DNA of 64,000 bases from Brachycybe producta (GCA_036925085.1 JAUPFP010000004.1:1998001-2062000); one strand, 5' to 3'; positions 11,433 through 24,804 are shown, counted from the first letter of the stretch. The notes: generated from the letters alone by a model not told the origin. A program made the numbers and translations.

Positions 11433-13419
11433 AAAGTATAAGAAAAAATTCTACACTATAAAGTCACTTTGTGTCTGATTCTTACAGCATTTATCTACAA
11501 AAAACGTTTGAAAATTTGTTAAATGACAAAAAAAAAGCACATATGATTTGCATATGTAATACATGCTTGAATTTTTGTGCAAATAATAACACTTGTTTTT
11601 TTTTACATCAAACTAAACAACGTGTGCATTATATATTTTTACATAAAGGTTCTTCTTATTTGATGTGTTTGTGAAGTGTTTCATTATCCTTTTTTTTGGG
11701 TCCGCCAATATCCAATATTCTTGACAACAAACACACTCATTGACTGATTGATTTATATTTCCATGTTTGAAAAAATATTTCTTTGAGATTCATTAGTTAC
11801 AATGTTTGTATATTGTATGTTATTTTTTTTTCCGATTGTGTTTGTGTGATTGAGGTTTCTACACCTAACTTCATTTGTCATATTCGTTTCAAACTTGTTT
11901 ATATTATCATCATCATCATCCCTTTCTCTCTTTTTCTTCTTAGGGATATGTTACCCTTAATAGTGTCTGATTCAACCCTTTGGTGACAGATTCGAATGTT
12001 GAAGGAATAATTTATGTAGTCTTTAAAAGATTTACACCTATACATGTATAGCAAACGACAATAATGTTTAGAAATGTTGTACCAAGGTTGTAACTTGTAA
12101 GTTACAACCAGTTTTGAGGTGTTTTTAAAGAGTATAAACTCATATCATCAGTCATAATAAGATAATACTTGAAAATAGTTTCTCAAATTACACAAGTAAT
12201 GTTTTCAATAAACACCTTTAGGCCCAGATGAATCTTTTTGAATTACCTTCAAATCGCTGAAAATTTCTAAACACGTTAACACAATTTTGTAACAAATTGG
12301 CGAACTTGATTCAAAGTTTGTCGTGAGTTTTTTTATATATTCAGTGAAAGAAAATAGCAAAGCTTTTATTATCAGCTGGTTTTTTTTTTCATTTTTAAAG
12401 TGATGTGCATTATAAATGCATCATGCCACAAATGGACAAAAAAAAGTTTTTCATTCACTTATGTAAATTCCAGTTTTTGTTTGGTTAAAAAAAAAGATTT
12501 TTTGTTGAAAAAAATGTGTAATCTTCATAACTCGAAATTCCTCTTAACAAGGTGCATTTTTCATGCAAAGATGAGAATTACAATTTTTTTTAAATTTATT
12601 ATGTGATAATTTTAACAAAAGGGTAAAATTAAAATATTCAGCAAAAAGAATTACTTAAGAATTGTAATTTCTACGTTTAGCAAATTATTATTTAACTCAG
12701 GCTTAAGAAAGTAACTTGGCACCAATTGAACCCTCTGAACAGGGTTTCAACATAATTATAGAAAAAAAAACTTGTTTTATTGACTACTTTTGTTAAAGGG
12801 GTTTTCAGTGTTGAGACTCTGCTTTGAGGGTTCAAATTGAACTACATGTGCCTAAGTTTCCTTCTTGAATTGAATTGGGTGAGATTTTTGGGCCTGCAAT
12901 TCCTTTAAGGACCTTTTATGTGATGTATTGCGCCATCTATCGAACATTTCAAACACTTGCAAAAGAGAAAATTTATTGGAGTTATGACGACATTATTTGA
13001 ATATTAAATAGCAATTTGCTAATGTCTGGTTTAAAGATTTAATTAATATTACTGACACAAGAAATTTATTTTCTTATCTTCATTATTTTTATTAGTCTTA
13101 TTTCTATATAGCCAGGCCTATGAATATGAAATATTATGTATGCAGTGAATAATTGAGTTGTCAGTGTTATTAGCTTTCTTTCCATGGTTGACAACTCAAA
13201 ACTCCTTTTAGTTTAATTTTACGTTTGTAAATTTGCCTCAATTGTTTTTCAAGTTTTTACAACTAATGTCAAGGGTGAACAACAGTTAAAAAAAACTGGC
13301 TGAAGGCTTTTTTAAAAACAAAAAAAAAGTTGAAGCTATTTCCTATTTGTTTCTTGTTTTGTTTCTAGCAATACATTTTTAACTTTAGTTCAAAATAGAA
13401 TGTAAATAAATATTACATT
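11433..13419. other. No gene outside family F copy F2
   Basis: AT-rich. A small hairpin GGTTGTAAC/GTTACAACC lies at 12086-12109. Short frames at 11471, 11783 and 12400 are low-complexity. Confidence 0.6.
12696..12896. mobile_element. Family F element, copy F2
   Basis: Left: AAGTAACTTGGCACC, then TTGAACCCTCTGAACAG. Right: TGAGGGTTCAAATTGAAC, then CCTAAGTTTCCTTCTTGAA and GGGCCTGC. The two sides are inverted relatives. Confidence 0.65.
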
Positions 13420-13427
13420 CTTATTAC

Positions 13428-13733
13428 CTGAGGCTTAGATTTTTATGTAACATCAACTTAAATGTTTCTCAATTTGTGTCAATTGTGTAGCAATTATCAT
13501 CATTAGGGCAACTGCAATTATGCTTATCCTAATCAAAAACTCTAAATAGAGGCTAGATTTTTTTTTTACAATCAATTGTCAGTTGAGACTGAGTTCTAGA
13601 GTCTAACCAGTGGTTTTGATTGAACAAAAACTAATTTTTGGTTGATCTAAACGGGCGTGTTACTCAGCAATTGGTTCCTGGGCCACAGATTGTGAAATAT
13701 TTGTTTTAATATTGCATAAAAATCCGGGCCCTA
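13428..13733. mobile_element. Family B hAT-like MITE, copy B2, with exact 8-bp target duplication
   Basis: CTTATTAC at 13420-13427 is repeated exactly at 13734-13741. This fits the hAT pattern nTnnnnAn. The ends are TGAGGCTTAGATTTTTATG and CATAAAAATCCGGGCCCTA. Confidence 0.88.
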
Positions 13734-13741
13734 CTTATTAC

Positions 13742-15069
13742 TAATAAATAAGGCGAAAAATGATTTTTTTCTAATAAAAAATACTGCTTAGAGTCTACAA
13801 TTTAGTAGTTAAGCGAGGATTACCTTTGAGAAAATTATAGCCTCTGAACAGCCTTTTTAATTACAAAAAGCAAATTTTTTTTCGCATTATTAATAAGTGC
13901 AGAAATTATTTATATTTATAAATGATTTTTGTGTATGAAGTACATGTACATCTATAGAATAAGCACATTAGTTTCTAATGAATTCCACTAGAGGGCGCTA
14001 TGGTTAGCGTACTCTTGATAGTTTTGCCAAAAATTTGAATTTACTCAGTTTTAAAAAAAAAATATTACTTATGTATTACAACACCAGGGGTCGCAATTTT
14101 TTTTTAAAATGAAAATGGCTTGTAAAATATTTAAATAATTTCTGTGTTTGAATATAATATGGCTGGTTGGGTCATAGTTTGTGAGACATGCATGATAATG
14201 TCCAAATCAGCAATTCACTCAATTAGTGAGGCTTTTCACAGCTCAATAGGACCTATTGAATGGACAACAAATTTCTAAATAAACAAAAGTTAATAAACGT
14301 TTGTGTTTGTGTACATTGTGTGAAGATACTTGAAAGCAATGACCTCGCCCTGAAACTTTTTAGTTGAGTGTTACTATTGAAATAGGCCTAAATTAGTAGT
14401 TCCTCTCATCTTTTGACCACCCACCCTTTTATTTCCGGTTTAGACGACAAAAAAAAAATTACACACACACACACACATACAAAAAAAATTGTTAAATTTT
14501 AGAAACAATTTTGTGAAAAAAATTAGATTTTATTTGTCAGAAAATAAATCTGAAATCTAGGTATATTTATAAGAAATGTTATTATACAGTATGTATGTAT
14601 ATATCTATCTGTCTGTCCTTTTGACCGTTCAAAGCTACTGCTTACAATAATTACAATAAATATGGTAAAAACATGTGTTTACGCCTCAGAAACTAATATG
14701 ATTATTGTTTGGTTCAATGATCTTTTTCTTGTTGTGTTAGTCACAAGAAATAATTTTTTTTTTGTAAAAAAAAATATTCCTTTAAATATTTTGCCCAGTT
14801 TTTTTGTTGTACAAATTTCCATCATTTATTTCTTATTACAAATTTTTAGCATTGCTATGTTATGACTATTTAGAATTTTAAATATTTTGAACTACTTTTT
14901 AAGTATTAAAAAATTTGCAAACAGCAGTTGTTTATTATTTTAGGTCTAACCTAAGACAATGTAAAATTGAAGATTTTTTAGGTTTCAATAATGATGGACT
15001 ATTATTATTATTATGATTGGCCTTAATATTCAACTGGGTATACGTACAATCATCTCGAAAGCCATGTGG
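13742..15069. other. No gene; CTCF-type site
   Basis: Apart from the site at 13985, AT-rich with a short CA run at 14461. Confidence 0.6.
13985..13998 (+). promoter_or_regulatory. CTCF-type site, perfect core
   Basis: CCACTAGAGGGCGC matches the CTCF core CCASYAGRKGGCRS at all 14 positions. CTCF exists in most bilaterians and organises chromatin loops. Weaker relatives are at 5095-5108 (13/14), 9252-9265 (12/14) and 12930-12943 on the minus strand. Confidence 0.55.
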
Positions 15070-15565
15070 GGGGGGGGGAGATTGCTCTCGATCATACTGT
15101 AAATGATTGTCATTTAGGCAAAATAAGACATCATTGTTAAATTAAAATCGTCCTAACAAAGAACTATCTACTGGAAGAGATTTCCATAGTCCAATAATAA
15201 TAATATTTGGGAAGAAAGACCAAAAATATGCATCAGTTCTGGTTAATAATTTTTTGACGATCAAAACTTTTGAGTGCCTTGTCTAAATTTACGGAGGTTT
15301 CTAGTTAATAGGCCATCAAGCAGGACAATTTTTATCATCACTTTCATCAGTCTACAACTGTTTTAAAAGGGCAAGGCATTGTTTGTCTCTTCTGGCTGCT
15401 AATGATTACCATTGTAGTTCCTGAAGCATAGAAGAAGATACTCTATCGGTATACATGTATTTTCCTTTTACAAATGTTGCAGCCCTATACTGAATCATTT
15501 CAATTTCATGTTTTACGTTATTTCTGAATGGGTTCCAAATTGGAGAACAATATTCTAATATACAG
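15070..15565 (-). pseudogene. Decayed LINE: C-terminal tail of a reverse transcriptase
   Basis: One minus-strand frame starts LEYCSPIWNPF, then IEMIQYRAATFVKGKY and SSSMLQELQW. This is the well-known tail of non-LTR reverse transcriptases (Leu-Glu-Tyr, Trp-Asn-Pro, IExxQxRAAxFV, MLxxLxW). It continues after stops as LAARRDKQCLALLKQ and later WKSLPVDSS, matching the 'WNSLP' ending of these proteins. Several in-frame stops show it is dead; the upstream polymerase core is absent, as expected for a 5'-truncated insertion. Clade (CR1, Jockey or similar) cannot be fixed from this tail. Confidence 0.82.
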
Positions 15566-17951
15566 TAGATCTAAGATAAATTGATAAATAACAGTATGTT
15601 CAGAAAGTCGAAAACATTATTGTATAGTAAGCTGGTGCAACATGAAAGTTTGCTATTAGCATGTTTGCAATGTCCCAATTTTGGATATCCATAATTCCAA
15701 TATTTATATCCACAATTCAAATATAGCTATGCACGATTTAATTATGAATATTCGCAATTAAATTGTAAATATTCATAACAGTTCATAGTAGTCACAAAAT
15801 GGTTTGACCAAAAGTGCAAAAAAAAAAACACCTCATAACATATTTTCAGTATAAAAACGTCAAAATAATAAAAAAAGTAGTTGTTCAGAGGTGGTTAGGT
15901 ATTAGGTTGTATTTGATTAACAACAATTCGACTATCACAACAATTGATTGGATTACATTGTACAGTAAAACATAAAGAAATTTTTCAGAAAACCTTTGTA
16001 GTTGTGTTTTTGACACACCTTCAAGAATTTTCGTTAATTTTAATTGTACTTTTTTGGGGGGTGTGATGATGATGATGGTCGTCATCGCCACTTTTAAAGG
16101 AAACCACATTTGAACTTTTTTTTCTTTCTTATTTTTCATTACTATCAACACCTTTTTTGTTTTAAGACGTTTCAAATGTAAATGGTTATAGCCACAGGAC
16201 ATTCTTCTAAACCATTGTATTGGGTGTTAATTTTTTAATGCAAAAAAAAAAGAAGTGTCATGGAATGTCAGATGCTTGTCAAGAAGTGATGTTATTTGTT
16301 GCTTTTGGTATTTTTAATCAATGATTTTTCGAGAACGTGTTCGCAACAACAACAACAACAACCACTTTTGAAAAGAATGTTGTTGATGTTTGTTGTGGGC
16401 TTATCTTGTATTAGTTGATGCCCAAATATTTATTGCGCGAATATTTCTTCAGGGGGTTTAAATAAATGTTCAAGAACACTATTGACTATTATACTTAGGC
16501 ACAGAATTCAAGAAGGAAACTTTGACACGTGAACTTCAACTTGAACTCTCTGAACACAGTAAAAAAAGTTATGCAATTTGTGTGGTTTATGCATTTATAA
16601 ACCTAATTAATTGTATAACTTGAATTTGAATTTTAAGAATTATTCTGCAAGCAGCCCCGATAAGGCTTTGTGTGGCAGAAAGACAAATGTCTAATTGCAG
16701 CATGCAAAATGCATTGTTAAAATTCAAATATAAAAACCCAATAGCAATTACAACGTGTTCTGGTTTACATAAAGTCCATAATTTATAAAAACAGTTTGCA
16801 TATTTTTGAATTTTTGTAAGCATAAGCGTTCTGGCCTTATGACATGACAGAAAGATCTTATTCAAGAATGCTGAAATCAAACAAGGTTTTTTATATCTAC
16901 ATTAGAAGCCTGTTGAGAGGGTTTAAGTGTTACGTTTCCTTCTTGAATTTGGACCTTCTAAACGTTTGCATTGTTGTATAACCACCCCACCCACCCCCAT
17001 GTTCTTTCAAATCTAATCTTCATTTGTGTCCTGCAGCTAAAAGAGAACAAAATATTTATTTGTTTTGAAGTTCATCGATTGATTTTCATTATTAATTCAT
17101 GGGGTATCGTTTTCTAAGAAAAAAGATAAGGTAAGGTGGTTAAGTGAACCAGCTAATCACCATCCCGTCCCATCTCTTAGAAACCTATTATCCTTATAAG
17201 AGCCTTTAGGAAGGTTGAATCTTGTCACTTGACCACTCGCAAATCAAGAGGAGGTGGTAAAAAAATTCTTAAATTGATTTATCATTTCCCTTAAGAAAAT
17301 TAAAACTTGTTTTGTTTCTCGCATTTAATATTTTTCCAAAGTATTTTTTGATAGATAACTAACTAATCAATTATTTTTTTTCTGTAAAACATTGATTATA
17401 AGCTTGTTGATTAAGTTCTTTTTTTAATTAACTTTCGCTTCTTTGTAGTGAGTGCGTAATCTTTTTTTTTCGAAACTTAAGTTATAAATTTTTATTGATT
17501 TTTTTTTGTTATTGTTTTTACACCATTAATATTTTAATAATGTTGAAAATTTTGTTTGAAGTGACGCTTTTTTTTCTTTATTCCTTCTCTTAATATTTTA
17601 TTCTTATTTGCTTAATTTTTTGTACACAATTATCTTGTTTACATAAATTTTAGATTTTATCGCGATGAAATTTTATTAATCATAAATTAGTTTCGTAAAA
17701 AACCCCTCTCAACTATAGTTTTAACTTAACAATGGGGAGAACAAAAATGGAAATGGGCCAGTTTTATTTCTAAAATACCTATTAATTTTCAAAAAATGCC
17801 AATTTTTTTAAAAAAAGGCTGTATTTAAAAACAATTACCCAGTACTTGTTATTCTTAACATAAATAAGATTCACAGGATTACAGAGTGCAATTATTATTG
17901 TGCAGACTAATTTTGACATCGACCTATTACTTTTTTTTTGTTGAAAAATAA
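15566..17951. other. No gene outside family F copy F3
   Basis: The minus-strand frame 15885-16202 (105 codons) lies just upstream of the LINE tail in its orientation but shows no reverse-transcriptase motif. The remainder is AT-rich. Confidence 0.55.
16496..16957. mobile_element. Family F element, copy F3 (long form)
   Basis: Left: ATTCAAGAAGGAAACTTTGA, then CACGTGAACTTCAACTTG. Right: GAGGGTTTAAGTGTTACG, then TTTCCTTCTTGAATTTGG. About 380 bp lie between them, including a 97-codon minus-strand frame (16587-16880) with no recognisable domain. Confidence 0.65.
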
Positions 17952-18241
17952 TTAAGATGGTTTAAAGTGTAAACGACCCCTCGAACTCCAGTTATTTATC
18001 CGGAAGGAAAAAATTAAGAGAAACTTGAAAATGTTTTAAAAACTAGAAGGGTTGCGCATTCATTTTTTGTCTGTGTAAAATTAATTTGGAACGATATCAA
18101 CAAGAAAAATACTTACAGGTACTATTCCAGTTTCTAATACTTTTTTTTATCATACTTTCAATTTCTTATTAGCGTTGCTTTTTAAACGCAAAATTATAAC
18201 TAGAATTCGAAATTCAGTTGTTTAAAAAAAATCATCTTTAA
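17952..18241. mobile_element. Family A foldback MITE, copy A5 (inner deletion)
   Basis: Bounded by TTAA at 17952 and 18238. It starts AAGATGGTTTAAAGTGTAAA, then CCCCTCGAACTCCAG. The arms are shortened: the left arm is lost after AGAAGGGTTGCGC. Confidence 0.78.
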
Positions 18242-19002
18242 GTTGACCTTTTGTCTTTTATGTCTATCATTTCTCACATACACAATCTGGTATGTTTATA
18301 TAAGTTATAAAACTGTGTACCTTATATGACATGTTTTAAGAGTTAATATATCATCTAAAATCAATGTTTCAGTTGTGTACACTGTCAAAATTCAAGTATG
18401 ATTGATCTAAAGAAGAAAAAATAGTTTAAAATATAAATTCATAATTTTTTTTTGGGGATAAGTTAAGAAACTTTGATAAGTTCGAAGTTAGCATATTATA
18501 GATTTTAGCTCTGAAAGAATTGAAACGTCCTCCTAATTCAGATGCATCCTATTTTTTTTTGTTAAGAAAACAAGAAAAAAATGCAACTTAAAGAATGTCT
18601 AAAAACAATTGAATTCACTCTACTTGTAATTCACTTTGTAGTGAATTTATTTTACAAGACAGGTGCGCTTTTCTTTAAAATACAAATTCAATTTGAAATG
18701 AGAAATTATTCAAGTCTAATCTTACAGACTTTTAAGAGAAAGTGCATTTTAATTGTTAGCTTTTTTCCCTCTTGTTTTTTTGTAATCATCATTTATTGGC
18801 AACTGCTTTTGTGTAAAACTAAACATGAAATTCTTTGAGGTTTCTTTTTTTTTTTCGATTTTTTTTTATTGTAATCATGAAAACAGAGACTTAATTTTGA
18901 TTTAATCAGAAAATTTCTGTAATGTTTGTCTCGAAATTGTTCTTTTTTGTTTATTGGTTTATTGGGTGTTAAAGTTGGTCTTTTAAATAAACCCACAATG
19001 AG

Positions 19003-19300
19003 TAGGGATCGGATTTTTTTCAAGCAATTGTTTATCAACCTGTGGCTCAAGGGCCAATGGCGAAGTGACATCCTGTTTAGATCAACCGACAATTATGGCA
19101 TTTCAATCAAAAACACTGGTTAGAGACTAGAACGATATTTGAAAATTGAAAGTAACCATACATGTTGCCTCAAACCAGCCTTTTTTGATAGAAAAAGCTT
19201 AATTGCAGTTGCTCTGATGTAGAGGATTACTTCACAATTGGGACTTGCGCCACAAGTTTAAGAAACATGTGCATCATAATGCATACAAATCCGAGTCCTA
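19003..19300. mobile_element. Family B hAT-like MITE, copy B3
   Basis: Starts TAGGGATCGGATTTTT and ends CAAATCCGAGTCCTA. The flanks ACAATGAG and ATAATAAG agree at 6 of 8 positions. The inside has CACTGGTTAGAGACTAGAAC facing TTGCCTCAAACCAGCC. Confidence 0.82.
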
Positions 19301-19308
19301 ATAATAAG

Positions 19309-22300
19309 TATTCTATTAAGCCACTTTTTAGTATATATCTTTGCATCAACAAAACACATTATTAAATAATAGGCAATAGAAATCAGGTGCTTGTAAATCA
19401 CAAGTGTGGACGGAAATGGTTTTATTTAGGGATAGATGGAAGGAGGGGGGGGGGTATTAACCCCAAATTGATCTGGCCCCTGTCTTTTTTCTCTATATTT
19501 TTCCACCCTTCTACCATACTGATTTTTGCTCATTGTCATGTATGTCTGTATTGATAAATGTCTGTGGTTATCTGTATAATACATATATCAGGTCTTATGT
19601 ATATAAAAAAAAAAGATATATGGGGCCTTCCTACATCAATACTTTATTTTAGTAATTATTTTTGAAAGGGGCGTGGGCCAGAAAGAGAAAGTATATGCTA
19701 TTACCCCCCACCCCCATTTGGGAATTGGGACCTCTTTGTAATCATTCATCAACAGTAAGATCAAATGGTATGGAATCATTTGTGTGTGTGTGTGTTTTAG
19801 AGAAGATATTATATCCAGTTGCATCAAATGTTGGTTTTAACATTCTGTGATAATCCTTCACAATATGTTGGACTGATAGTTGTTGAACATCCTGTATATT
19901 AGTAGGCCTACACGTCAGTCTTGTTACAATTGTATATCCAATACCTATTTCATGCCATGTCTATTTCTGAAGTTGCAAACAATACATGCCAAGGGTCTTT
20001 TTTTTTTGACAGTACAACATGACTAACACCTTGTGAAGATGATCTCTTGTGATAGTGTCATTTGGTTTCATTTTTGTTTTGATGTCTTCATCTTCCGTGC
20101 ATATTTTTTTAGGGGGAGGGGGAGTGGAGGGGATATTTCTCTCTTCTGTCCATCATCAGGGAAGTTTTTCTTTTCAAATTCATTCTTTGCCCTGCATAGG
20201 CCCGACATGGCGTGATGAATTGGGTAATGTTATTTGATGTACACAAACAAGTAACCTCAGTAACCAAGTAACCTCATATAAAATATTACAAATTTGAATA
20301 TTTGTAGCAAAAGCTTGACAGCCATTACTAGCAGAAGTTATAACATCGACTAGCAATGACAGTCCAGATTTACCAGCATACCCTTAAAATTATGTGTTTA
20401 AGCTTTGTGATAATCGTGAATTAAAATGAAATAACAGCAATGGGTCTGTGGTTAATATTGCCTAAGCTCATGTAGCACAGTTTTAGACTAAAGGTAATAA
20501 ATAGCTCAGGCTACAAATGGTTTTTATTCAGTGTGTGTGTGTGTGTGTGTGATTCGACCATGCTTGACTGTTAATGGTCAAAGAAATTGAAGTTACTGTG
20601 TCGTTTTATTTAAAGAAAATGTCTAGAGTAATAGGATTCGGTTACTGCAGTCGGATGAATGAATGAATGAATGAATGTTTTTTGGCTTGACTTCTTTTGC
20701 GTGGAAATGATGATCATGATAGTTTTGTGTGTTCTAAAGTGGTTTTTGACTATGTGTTCTACTAGTATAGTTACATGAAAGTCTATGTACATGTATATTG
20801 GTGTTTGTATGTGTGTATGTTTATTATGAGAGAGAAAGTGGTCAAACTATCTCAAAGCATTTTTGGGTGTTGTGACTATAGTGAAAAATGCCCTGAAAAA
20901 TGCCTCGGTTGGCAAGCACAGGAAGTGATCCGGAGAGTGAGTTCGCTTAGTGGTCCATCAAGTTTTCTCTCCATCCATGGATGCTTTGCAATGTGTGTTC
21001 TTTTTTTTTTGGCCAGCAAATACGAACGGACAGACCATAGATATAAGAGAAAAGATATACATTATTTTCTCTCTCTTTCTTTCTCTCTATTTGTATAGTA
21101 TAGTTTTGGAACGGATGCCTGGTTTCGGCCTCTTCGTTCTGGATTGCTAACTTAGTGGTTTACATTTGTTACTTGTGCTTGTTACACTTTACTTACTTTT
21201 AGCCTTTTTCGTTTCGTTTTGAATTACTTTGCGCTTTTTTTTCTTCTCTTTTTGCTTTTTTCCAGGCCTTCAATTTGGTTTGCATTCAGTTGTAAGTTTT
21301 GTGAGGATCAGAAAGCATGTGTTTTAACATCAACATAATATCTAAATATTAACTACAATTGATATTTGTTTGCTTTTATATTTATTTAAATTTGTCTTGT
21401 GTGATAGGCAATATAGTTTTGGATACATGGTGACAACAGTGTGTTGCAGCTCAATAAGAATGTGTTCTTTACTGTTCTATGCGCACATGGTGCCATGGGA
21501 AAAAAATGTTACAACTTTGTGACACTATGGTTATGGTATGACTTTATGGTTTTCTGAATGATTTTGAATTTAGTTTCATCTTCTGCAACCCAAAAAAGGT
21601 AGGAATGTACTGCATGCTACATATGTATGTAGCATGTTATTTTTGTACATGTTTCTGCACATGCGCATAATGTGAATTGTTATATTATATGACATCTTTA
21701 GTGACATTTGTGGAAATTGTATTGGTATTGCCACGTTTACAGTTAGAAAGTAACTTAGACTGCACACAAAATAAGCACAATATAATTTTATAACATTGTG
21801 TCCATTCCACAATCTGAAAGATCAATACAATGTTTTGAACTTTTGATAGAAACAAATATCAGCAGCCAATTGTAGGAATAGTTGGGTGTTAGTTAACTCT
21901 TATGTGAGACGTTTCTTCTAGGCTTTATAAGGTATGTTTGAAATCGATAATGCTATGCACTTTTTTTTTCTTCTGGATTTGCATGCATGCCTGTTTGAAA
22001 ACTGACGACAATAGGTTCACACTACTAACCCTCATTTTCTCAAGTTCTCCCCTTAACTATTATTATGTCTTATATGTATTGCCATTGTATGAAATAGGGC
22101 TCAAAGTTTCTTTCTCTCTCTTGACTTTATATTTTCTACAACAAATGCCACAAACCAATCTTCTAAAAATGGGAATTCTACTGTTTTTTATGGTAGTTCT
22201 GTGTATATTGGACTGGTGTAAAAGTTGCATTAAGCTATATCATTATGCCACATGATATTCTTTAACATAATGCAAATTGCACATAGCCAATAAATAGACC

Positions 22301-24126
22301 TTCTATTATTCTATATATGCAGGTATATAGTGCTGGAAAATGTTTCTTTCTTCTCTCCCCCTCTTTTTTTTTTGCTTCAAACATCATCCTAAGATCATAA
22401 CATAGAGGCTTACAATAGGTTATTATGATGAACAGAAATGGGATTCTGGGAAAGAAATTCTTGTATATATAAATAAGTGCACAGATGGAATTTATAGAAA
22501 ACGATTGTGAAAGAAAAAAAAACTATATGTATATATATACCTTATTCCGATTTTTAACATTATCTTAAAATGTATATATATGAAGGTTTTCGTATTTTTT
22601 GGGTATATTATATAGGCTATATGGACATAATATTTTGTGCACTGCTTGCAAAGCAGTTTACTTCTGTAGAATCCATTTACTTGGTGCAACAAAAAAAAGA
22701 GACTTTGTATATGTATGAAGCTCGAGGGAACTTAAATTGTGGATTTTTATGTGATCTTTTTTTCTTTCTATTTCCTCCTATAAATATCGTCTCTTTTTTT
22801 GTTGCTCTTTTCTCTTCCCTCCCCATCTTTTCTTCTTCTAAATTCGCTTTAGGGTCCCATATATATGCAAGGATATGTATATACAATGAATGTGACATTA
22901 AATCGGAATTGTATGCCCCATAATACGTATATACAGTATACATATACATTGAACGTGCATTTCTTGTTACAATGTTGGTTTGCAATCACTTTGTGCACCA
23001 GCTTTTTTGGTGGTTGCATTAGCAGCATGGGATCGCAGCTTCCATCCAGAGTCGTTGCCATTCATCTGTATGTTCAGGGCCTATATACAATATATAGGGG
23101 ATGCGAGTATAGTTGGTAGGGAAGGGAGTTGGGTGGTTGGACGTTCAATCTCGGCGTGAAGTCCATCCGCTTCCAACGATGTTAAGTGGTGAGGATTTAG
23201 ATAGACTTATGTTTCCATTATCCAATCGACGTTTTCGGGAATGTTTTATGGACAATAGAGTGGTCGGGGTGGGTGGTGGTGGCTGTGGTGGTTCTAACTT
23301 CACATTACTTGCTCTCTTTTGTATTTCTTTTCTACTTTATAATATATTATAAAAATTGACGGTATTGACCCTTTTTTTCAATGTTCATTTGTTGGTTTAC
23401 ACAATGTTCTTCTTGTTTAAATACAATAAGACATTTTTTTTAAAAAATACTGAAGATTATAACATTTTTTTAGAAGTTCTAAACAATGGGATGACAAATA
23501 TAGTTTATATTAGATTTCAGTTTTGTGAAGACTTAATTAATTATTAAAATGTAAATTTTTGTGTTTTTTACCACTTTTTTCTTAATAAAATGTGATGAAT
23601 TGATTATTTTTTTTAAAAAAATTATTAAAGCACAATTTGGTGATGTTTAGAACCCCGTTAATTCAGACTGTTTTCAATGTGTTTGTTTTAGCTTTATTTG
23701 ATGTACTGCGAAATTAAACTTTGTGTGATACAAAATTAATTGCTGTTATTTTGAATAAGTCCTCTTTTTGCCAAAAGGAATATCGATCGTTGGGGTTACC
23801 AGTCTGTTGGGACCAATATGGCGCAAGATATTTAATCATAAGAGAGAACGAGTATTTTGTTTTATGGATGTTTAAGTTGGTCCGCAAATAAAATCAGTTG
23901 CTTAGTCATTTTGACGTTTGTAATGTGAAACCAAATCTATTATTCTTTCTCCTTTTCCCCTTTCTATTTTGATTGAAATTAATGCATTACTCTGTTTTGA
24001 AAACATCTAACATCTAATCATAGCACCTCTTAAAATTGACTAAATATAATTTATGCATTAAATTGAATACAGATCGAAATTTTAATTTGTGGATTTCAAA
24101 ACTAGTCAAAAATAGTCATAAGCGTC
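19309..24126. other. No gene; a few complex-sequence islands
   Basis: Mostly unique AT-rich DNA. More complex blocks, possible enhancers, are at 20870-21030 and 23010-23300. A 10-bp-stem hairpin CATGCTACAT/ATGTAGCATG lies at 21613-21636. The frame 23113-23352 ends in a Gly-rich simple stretch and has no known domain. Confidence 0.5.
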
Positions 24127-24129
24127 TAA

Positions 24130-24575
24130 GGCTGGCTTCACACGAACCACTTTGTAGCGCCACACAAAGTTGTACTCTTTTCCAGACCACTGATTAGATA
24201 GGTGTTCACGCAAGCCACTGCTACCGTGGTGCCACGGTGATGAGTGGCTCGAACCCTGTTACAAGAGGCGACCGCTTCCAGTGGCACTACTGACAGATGA
24301 CTATAATTTCAAATGAAGGTTTATGTATGAGCCATAAAGTGGTGTCACTACCACGTTTCAGTAAAACCGTCTTGGCTTTTGGTTACCGTTCAATTATTTA
24401 TGTATGTTTCTAAAATACCTCCACTGTGTGATTGTTAAAACTGTGGCTTGCTAAAACCACTGAGTGGTTATTTCAGTGATTCTAGCAAGCCACAGTTTTA
24501 AATGGCGTTTTTCACAAGGACCACGTTGTGATGCCATAAAATGATCGCCATAAGGTGGTTCGTGTGAAGCCAGCT
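24130..24575. mobile_element. Harbinger-like MITE with 23-bp inverted ends
   Basis: GCTGGCTTCACACGAACCAC at the left and GTGGTTCGTGTGAAGCCAGC at the right are exact inverted copies. TAA flanks both sides (24127-24129 and 24576-24578), fitting the 3-bp TWA target of PIF/Harbinger. The inside has more hairpins (CCACTGAGTGGT; GTGGCTTGCTAAAAC with its complement). No transposase is present. Confidence 0.82.
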
Positions 24576-24804
24576 TAATGTTGAACTTAGTGCCGGAGTG
24601 TGTGTTGTGTGATTGCCCTCTTTGAGGGTGCAGCGTTCTTTTATTTTATCATCATCACCTGAGCTTTTAATATAAATTATTTTGGGTTGACATTCTGACA
24701 TTGTTTTTGTACAAACATACGATTAGCGGGCGTGTTGAGTATTTCCAGAGATTTATTCACTTTTTGGGGGGGGAATGTGTATAATTAAAAAATGAAGAGT
24801 TTTT

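Noticed and set aside
15885-16202. 105-codon minus-strand ORF upstream of the LINE tail, as more reverse transcriptase
   Set aside because: Sequence is Lys/Ile-rich without any reverse-transcriptase motif; continuity with the LINE frame is not seen.
16587-16880. 97-codon minus-strand ORF
   Set aside because: Lies inside a foldback element and shows no transposase or other recognised motif.
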